Assembly (NCBI RefSeq): GCF_002205675.1
Contig: NZ_NISK01000003.1
Coordinates: forward strand, 186,001 to 250,000
DNA: 64,000 nucleotides
DNA from: Sphingopyxis bauzanensis
Lineage (GTDB): Bacteria > Pseudomonadota > Alphaproteobacteria > Sphingomonadales > Sphingomonadaceae
Direction: 5' to 3'
The translations under genes were made by a program, and so were the position numbers. The notes below the pieces were generated by a model. That model was not told the DNA's origin. It saw only the letters and a list, made by a program, of their open reading frames with translations, and ran no database searches. The first letter of the stretch is position 1; every line of letters begins with the position of its first letter. Shown here piece after piece: positions 59,452 through 64,000 of the stretch.

Positions 59452-59650
59452 GATCCGCCTCCGCAATCAGTCGGTCCAGTTCGCCAATTACCGCCGCAAC
59501 TTCGGCTTTCAGCGCCGACTGGTCGGTCGCAGGGGCAGCAATGGCGGGTGGAGACCGCTTAGGCTGGTCGGCCAGCGCCTTTTCGATGCGGCTCAGCGCG
59601 CGTTCGATACGGCCAATGGCCAGGCTGGATTCGTCGAGGTCGAGTTCCAT
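59444..59650 (-). CDS. Small coiled-coil protein upstream of zapA
   Basis: This is a 68-residue helical protein. Two amphipathic segments (SLAIGRIERALSRIEKALAD and LKAEVAAVIGELDRLIAEAD) separated by a Pro-rich linker suggest a short coiled coil. Start at ATG 59650; a much longer in-frame reading extends across the tkt start on the other strand and is rejected. It overlaps the zapA start by eight bases, so it is translated with zapA and may be a divisome accessory; this is inference from position. Confidence 0.7.
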   Translation of the reverse strand: MELDLDESSLAIGRIERALSRIEKALADQPKRSPPAIAAPATDQSALKAEVAAVIGELDRLIAEADRG

Positions 59651-59818
59651 GAGCGAAGGGTAGCAGCGCGGGGGAGGGGGTGCAATTGCCCTGTCGGTCC
59701 AAAATGCGCCGATTTTCGGTTCGCAGCGGTTGACTCCTGACCCCGCCGCCGCAAAGGGCTGTGCGCATCCAGTCGGGACGTAGCGTCCGGCGCCTGCCCA
59801 GCCATTTCCGGGGGACCA

Positions 59819-61786
59819 ATGACACTGCCCGAACGTCAGCTCGCCAATGCTATCCGCGCGCTTGCGATGGATGCCGTCCAGGCCGCAAACAGCGGCCATC
59901 CGGGGATGCCGATGGGCATGGCCGACGTCGCAACGGTGCTCTATTCGGATTATCTGAAATTCGATCCGACCGACCCGAAATGGGCCGATCGCGACCGATT
60001 CGTCCTGTCGGCGGGGCATGGCTCGATGCTCGCTTATGCGACGCTGCACCTCGCGGGCTATGCGCGCCCGACGATCGACGACATCCGCAATTTCCGCCAG
60101 CTGCACAGCCCGTGCGCGGGTCATCCCGAGAATTTCGAGCTGGACGGCGTCGAAACGACGACCGGGCCGCTGGGGCAGGGGCTGGCGACGGCGGTCGGCA
60201 TGGCGATCGCCGAACGGCATCTGAACGCGCTCTATGGCGACGATCTGGTCGATCACCGCACGTGGGTGGTCGCGGGCGACGGCTGCCTGATGGAGGGCAT
60301 CAACCACGAAGCGATTGGTCTGGCGGGGCATTTGCAGCTCGGCCGGATGACCGTGCTGTGGGACGACAACAAGATCACGATCGACGGATCGACCGAGCTG
60401 TCGACGAGCGAGGATATTGCGGCGCGTTATGCGGCGACCGGCTGGCACGTCGAAAACTGCGACGGCCATGATCCCGCCGACATTCGCCGCGCCATCGATG
60501 CCGCGCTCGCCGATCCGCGCCCGTCACTGATCGCGTGCCGGACAATCATCGGGTTCGGGGCGCCGAACAAGCAGGGTACGTCGGCGACGCACGGCGCTCC
60601 GCTGGGTGCCGACGAGATCGCCGCGGCGCGCAAGGAGCTTGGTTGGACGGCCGAACCTTTCGTCATTCCGGCGGATATTGCTTCGACGTGGGCGGCGTTC
60701 GGAGAGAAGGGCAAAAGTCTTCACTCGGAATGGAATAATCGCCTCGCAAATAGCGAAAAGAAAAAAGAATTTACCGATCGTCTGAGCGGTAAAATCATTC
60801 CGGGCGATACCTTCAAAGCCTATCTTGACGGCCTCGTCGCCGAACCGCCGAAGGTCGCGACGCGCAAGGCTTCGGAGAACACACTTGGCGCGTTGACCGC
60901 CGATATCTCGGCGCTCGTTGGCGGCAGCGCCGACTTGACTGGTTCAAACAACACCAAAACATCGTCCACCAAGCCGCTGACTAAAGACGATTATTCGGGG
61001 CGCTATATCTATTACGGCATCCGCGAATTCGGCATGGCCGCGGCGATGAACGGCATGGCGCTGCACGGTGGTGTCGTGCCTTATGGCGGCACCTTTCTGG
61101 TCTTCGCCGATTATTGCCGCGCGGCGATCCGCCTGTCCGCGCTCCAGCAGCAACGCGTCGTCTACGTGATGACGCACGACAGCATCGGCCTTGGCGAAGA
61201 TGGCCCGACGCACCAGCCGATCGAGCACCTGCAATCTTTGCGCGCGATGCCGAATCTGCTGGTGCTGCGCCCTGCCGATGCGGTCGAAACCGCCGAGTGC
61301 TGGGCGCTGGCGCTCGCGCAGGAAAGCCGACCTTCGCTGCTGGCGCTGACCCGTCAGAACCTCCCGCCGCTGCGTCACGACGTCACCGAAAATCTTTGTT
61401 TGAAAGGCGGTTACCGCCTTCGCGCTGCCTCGGCAGCGCGAAAGGTCGTCCTCGTCGCCACCGGGTCCGAAGTGTCGCTGGCAATCGACATTGCCGACAA
61501 GCTGGAGGCCGCGGGCCACGGCGCCGATGTCGTGTCGATGGTGTCGACCGCGTTGTTCGACGAGCAGTCCGGGGCCTATCAGGCCGACATGCTGCCTAGC
61601 GACGTCCTGACCGTCTCGATCGAGGCCGGCACGACCTTTGGCTGGGAACGCTATACCGGCCGCGACGGCCTGCGGTTCGGCATCGACAGCTTTGGCGCCT
61701 CGGCGCCGATCGACGATCTCTACGCGCATTTCGGCCTCACGGTTGATGCGATCACCCCTAAGATTTTGGCAAAGCTCGGCAATTAA
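59819..61786 (+). CDS. tkt: Transketolase
   Basis: This 655-residue ThDP enzyme serves the pentose phosphate pathway. N-terminal ANSGHPGMPMGMADVATVLY, ThDP-binding GDGCLMEGINHEAIGLAG and WDDNKITIDGST, then TGPLGQGLATAVGMAIAE and in the C-terminal half THDSIGLGEDGPTHQPIEHL are all hallmark segments. ATG 59819 is preceded by GGGGGACC. It is the first gene of a carbon-metabolism run tkt-gap-pgk with 36 and 18 bases between. Confidence 0.97.
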   Translation: MTLPERQLANAIRALAMDAVQAANSGHPGMPMGMADVATVLYSDYLKFDPTDPKWADRDRFVLSAGHGSMLAYATLHLAGYARPTIDDIRNFRQLHSPCAGHPENFELDGVETTTGPLGQGLATAVGMAIAERHLNALYGDDLVDHRTWVVAGDGCLMEGINHEAIGLAGHLQLGRMTVLWDDNKITIDGSTELSTSEDIAARYAATGWHVENCDGHDPADIRRAIDAALADPRPSLIACRTIIGFGAPNKQGTSATHGAPLGADEIAAARKELGWTAEPFVIPADIASTWAAFGEKGKSLHSEWNNRLANSEKKKEFTDRLSGKIIPGDTFKAYLDGLVAEPPKVATRKASENTLGALTADISALVGGSADLTGSNNTKTSSTKPLTKDDYSGRYIYYGIREFGMAAAMNGMALHGGVVPYGGTFLVFADYCRAAIRLSALQQQRVVYVMTHDSIGLGEDGPTHQPIEHLQSLRAMPNLLVLRPADAVETAECWALALAQESRPSLLALTRQNLPPLRHDVTENLCLKGGYRLRAASAARKVVLVATGSEVSLAIDIADKLEAAGHGADVVSMVSTALFDEQSGAYQADMLPSDVLTVSIEAGTTFGWERYTGRDGLRFGIDSFGASAPIDDLYAHFGLTVDAITPKILAKLGN

Positions 61787-61822
61787 GGACCGGCTGGCCC
61801 CACGCAGAAAGGATTTTTCGAC

Positions 61823-62830
61823 ATGGCAGTAAAGGTTGCAATCAACGGTTTCGGACGCATCGGGCGCAACGTAGCGCGCGCCATTCTGGAGCGTACCGAC
61901 CATGATCTTGTACTGGTGTCGATCAACGACCTGGGCGATGCCAAGGCGAATGCGCGTCTTTTCCGCAATGACTCGGTTCACGGCGCCTTCAACGGCAGCG
62001 TCGAGGTCGATGGCAATGACCTGATCGTCAACGGCAAGCGCATCCAGGTGACCGCCGAACGCGACCCCGCCGCGTTGCCGCATGCCGCCAACGGCATCGA
62101 CATCGTGATGGAATGCACCGGCTTTTTCACCAACAAGGCCGGTGGTCAGAAGCATCTCGACGCCGGCGCCAAGCGCGTGCTGATCTCGGCGCCCGCCAAG
62201 GAGGTTGACCTGACCGTCGTGTTCGGCGTCAACGACGACAAGATCACCGCCGATCACCTGATCATCTCGAACGCGTCGTGCACCACCAACTGCCTCGCAC
62301 CCTTTGCCAAGGTGCTGCATGAAGCGATCGGGATCGAGCGCGGCCTGATGACCACGATCCACGCTTACACCAACGACCAGAAGATCCTCGATCAGATCCA
62401 TGATGATCCGCGCCGCGCCCGCGCCGCCGCGATGTCGATGATCCCTACTTCGACCGGTGCGGCGGTCGCCGTTGGCCTGGTCCTGCCCGAACTTAAGGGC
62501 AAGCTCGACGGGTCGTCGATACGCGTCCCGACCCCCAATGTGTCGGTCGTCGACCTGACCTTCACGCCGCTGCGCGAGACCACCAAGGAAGAAGTCAACG
62601 CGGTCCTGAAGGAGGCGGCCGAAGGTCCGCTAAAGGGCGTCCTTGCTTATACCGACGAGCCGCTGGTTTCGATCGACTTCAACCATGATGCGGCCAGCTC
62701 GACCATCGACAGCCTGGAAACCGCAGTGATCGACGGCAAGCTGGTGCGCGTGCTGAGCTGGTACGACAATGAATGGGGCTTCTCGAACCGCATGATCGAC
62801 ACCGCGGGCGTGATCGCCAAATTCCTCTAA
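61823..62830 (+). CDS. gap: Glyceraldehyde-3-phosphate dehydrogenase, type I
   Basis: This 335-residue glycolytic enzyme has the NAD-binding [14 protein letters not shown] at residues 7-20, catalytic Cys153 in [12 protein letters not shown], and the catalytic His within [23 protein letters not shown] ends the protein in the usual way. The leader has AAAGG before ATG 61823. It is placed between tkt and pgk. Confidence 0.98.
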   Translation: MAVKVAINGFGRIGRNVARAILERTDHDLVLVSINDLGDAKANARLFRNDSVHGAFNGSVEVDGNDLIVNGKRIQVTAERDPAALPHAANGIDIVMECTGFFTNKAGGQKHLDAGAKRVLISAPAKEVDLTVVFGVNDDKITADHLIISNASCTTNCLAPFAKVLHEAIGIERGLMTTIHAYTNDQKILDQIHDDPRRARAAAMSMIPTSTGAAVAVGLVLPELKGKLDGSSIRVPTPNVSVVDLTFTPLRETTKEEVNAVLKEAAEGPLKGVLAYTDEPLVSIDFNHDAASSTIDSLETAVIDGKLVRVLSWYDNEWGFSNRMIDTAGVIAKFL

Positions 62831-62848
62831 AGCCCAAAGGAAACGTCG

Positions 62849-64000
62849 ATGACCGCGTTCAAGACCCTCGATGATATCGGCGACGTCACCGGCAAGCGCG
62901 TGCTCGTGCGCGTCGACCTGAACGTCCCGATGAACGATGGCGCGGTCGGCGACCGGACGCGGATCGAGGCGGCGATGCCCACGATCCGTGAACTGGCTGC
63001 CAAGGGCGCGATTGTCCTGTTGCTCGCGCATTTCGGGCGGCCGAAGGGCGCGAAGAACCCGACACAGTCGCTCAGCCTCGTCATGGGCGGGGTCGAGGAT
63101 GTGCTGGGTCATTCGGTCATGTTCATCCCTGAATGTATCGGTGAAGGTGCGAAAGCTGGGATCGCGGTGCTCGCTGCGGGCGATGTTGCGGTGCTGGAAA
63201 ACACGCGCTTCTATCCGGGCGAGGAAACCAACGATCCGGCCTTTGCGGATGCGCTGGCCGAGATCGGCGATCTTTACGTCAACGACGCCTTTTCGGCGGC
63301 GCACCGCGCGCATGGTTCGACCGAGGGCATCGCGCGGCGGCTGCCTGCCTATGCCGGTCGCGCGATGGAAGCCGAGCTGAAAGCGCTCGACGCCGCGTTG
63401 GGCAATCCGGCGCATCCGGTCGCCGCGGTCGTCGGCGGCGCGAAAGTATCGAGCAAAATTGGCGTGCTGCGCCATCTGGTGACCAAGGTCGATCATCTGA
63501 TCATTGGCGGCGGCATGGCGAACACCTTCCTCGCGGCGCGCGGGGTCGATGTCGGCAAGTCGCTGTGCGAACATGAGCTGGTCGATACCGCTAATGCGAT
63601 CTTCGACGCCGCCGATGCTGCGGGCTGCACCATCCACCTGCCGTATGACGTTGTGGTGGCAAAGCAGTTCGCACCCAATCCGCCGACGCGCACCGTCAAT
63701 GTGCATGAGGTCGCCGCCGACGAGATGATCCTCGATGTTGGCCCGGCCGCGACCGAGGCACTCGCCGATGTCCTCAAGAATTGCCGCACTCTGGTCTGGA
63801 ACGGCCCGCTCGGCGCGTTCGAGACGCCGCCGTTCGATACTGCCACCGTTGCCCTGGCCAAAACCGCCGCGGCGCTGACGCGAGAAGGATCGCTGATCTC
63901 GGTCGCCGGGGGCGGAGATACCGTCGCCGCGCTCAATCACGCTGGGGTCGCGAAAGATTTCACCTTCGTTTCGACTGCTGGCGGCGCCTTCCTCGAATGG
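62849..64000 (+). CDS. pgk: Phosphoglycerate kinase (3' partial)
   Basis: 384 codons are visible and the frame is still open at the window edge; about 15 residues are probably missing. Conserved segments: VLVRVDLNVPMNDG and substrate-site RTRIEAAMPTI near the N-terminus, AHFGRPKG, ENTRFYPGEETN, VNDAFSAAHRAHGSTEG, and the ATP-domain WNGPLGAFETPPFDTAT. The sequence ends in the STAGGAFLEW segment of the family. AAAGG precedes ATG 62849. The gene follows gap by 18 bases. Confidence 0.97.
   Translation, partial: MTAFKTLDDIGDVTGKRVLVRVDLNVPMNDGAVGDRTRIEAAMPTIRELAAKGAIVLLLAHFGRPKGAKNPTQSLSLVMGGVEDVLGHSVMFIPECIGEGAKAGIAVLAAGDVAVLENTRFYPGEETNDPAFADALAEIGDLYVNDAFSAAHRAHGSTEGIARRLPAYAGRAMEAELKALDAALGNPAHPVAAVVGGAKVSSKIGVLRHLVTKVDHLIIGGGMANTFLAARGVDVGKSLCEHELVDTANAIFDAADAAGCTIHLPYDVVVAKQFAPNPPTRTVNVHEVAADEMILDVGPAATEALADVLKNCRTLVWNGPLGAFETPPFDTATVALAKTAAALTREGSLISVAGGGDTVAALNHAGVAKDFTFVSTAGGAFLEW

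Noticed and set aside
60944..62401. A 485-codon minus-strand frame across tkt and gap
   Set aside because: It spans the junction of two certain genes on the other strand and resembles no protein.
1..64000. CRISPR arrays, prophage or integrated plasmid
   Set aside because: No regularly spaced direct repeats, no cas genes, no phage structural or integrase genes, and none of the four tRNAs is flanked by a repeated 3' end as in an attachment site.

Overview
The window is GC-rich chromosomal DNA of an alphaproteobacterium. It is very probably a member of the Sphingomonadales, close to Sphingopyxis or Sphingomonas. This rests on gene content (CpdR, DUF2842, DUF1134, LipB, an HPr-rel-A type cassette, a branched-chain 2-oxoacid dehydrogenase operon, a petABC bc1 operon), the GC-biased codon use, and many short intergenic palindromes typical of that order. 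Genus-level assignment is inference. Most of the window is a core chromosome; the clearly mobile parts are two insertion sequences and one toxin-antitoxin pair. No stretch longer than about 300 bases lacks a gene.

Layout, 1-22 kb: the end of pntB; an amino-acid racemase; a secreted DUF2147 protein; a beta-helix protein coupled to a diheme cytochrome; maiA coupled to a TonB-dependent receptor; a four-gene MarR / PqqD-like / HprK-like / nucleotidyltransferase operon; gph; glmU and glmS separated by a GNAT, a small protein and a ribbon-helix-helix/PIN toxin-antitoxin pair with an AT-rich operator; a GFA protein; a HAD phosphatase; a secreted dienelactone hydrolase; a DUF411 protein; an aldo/keto reductase; and a divergent LysE exporter / Lrp regulator pair.

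22-38 kb: argD-argF-hslO; queC-queE for 7-deazaguanine synthesis; lipB; a complete ISAs1-family element with a 10-bp target duplication; two related integral membrane proteins; hemF-trmL; petABC; apt; and a decayed IS4-type element sitting inside an older palindromic repeat. 38-49 kb: DUF1134 and TonB-like proteins; hydrolase and SDR genes; tRNA-Ser, tRNA-Val and tRNA-Pro; cpdR; a probable small RNA; a RadC-like protein; thyA; and the E1alpha-E1beta-E2 operon for branched-chain 2-oxoacid oxidation.

49-64 kb: a minus-strand cluster of four exported proteins (three small DUF11-like proteins and a 1553-residue protein ending in a probable outer-membrane barrel). Three of the four share an Asn-Thr-Ala motif just after the signal peptide. 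This is the best candidate for an undescribed surface system. It is followed by an AI-2E family transporter, tRNA-Asp, DUF2842, 5-formyltetrahydrofolate cyclo-ligase, a 6S RNA gene, zapA, a small coiled-coil gene, and the carbon-metabolism run tkt-gap-pgk (pgk runs off the right edge).

Two global habits stand out. Many neighbouring genes are joined by a four-base GTGA overlap, suggesting translational coupling. Three families of intergenic inverted repeats punctuate the ends of operons.
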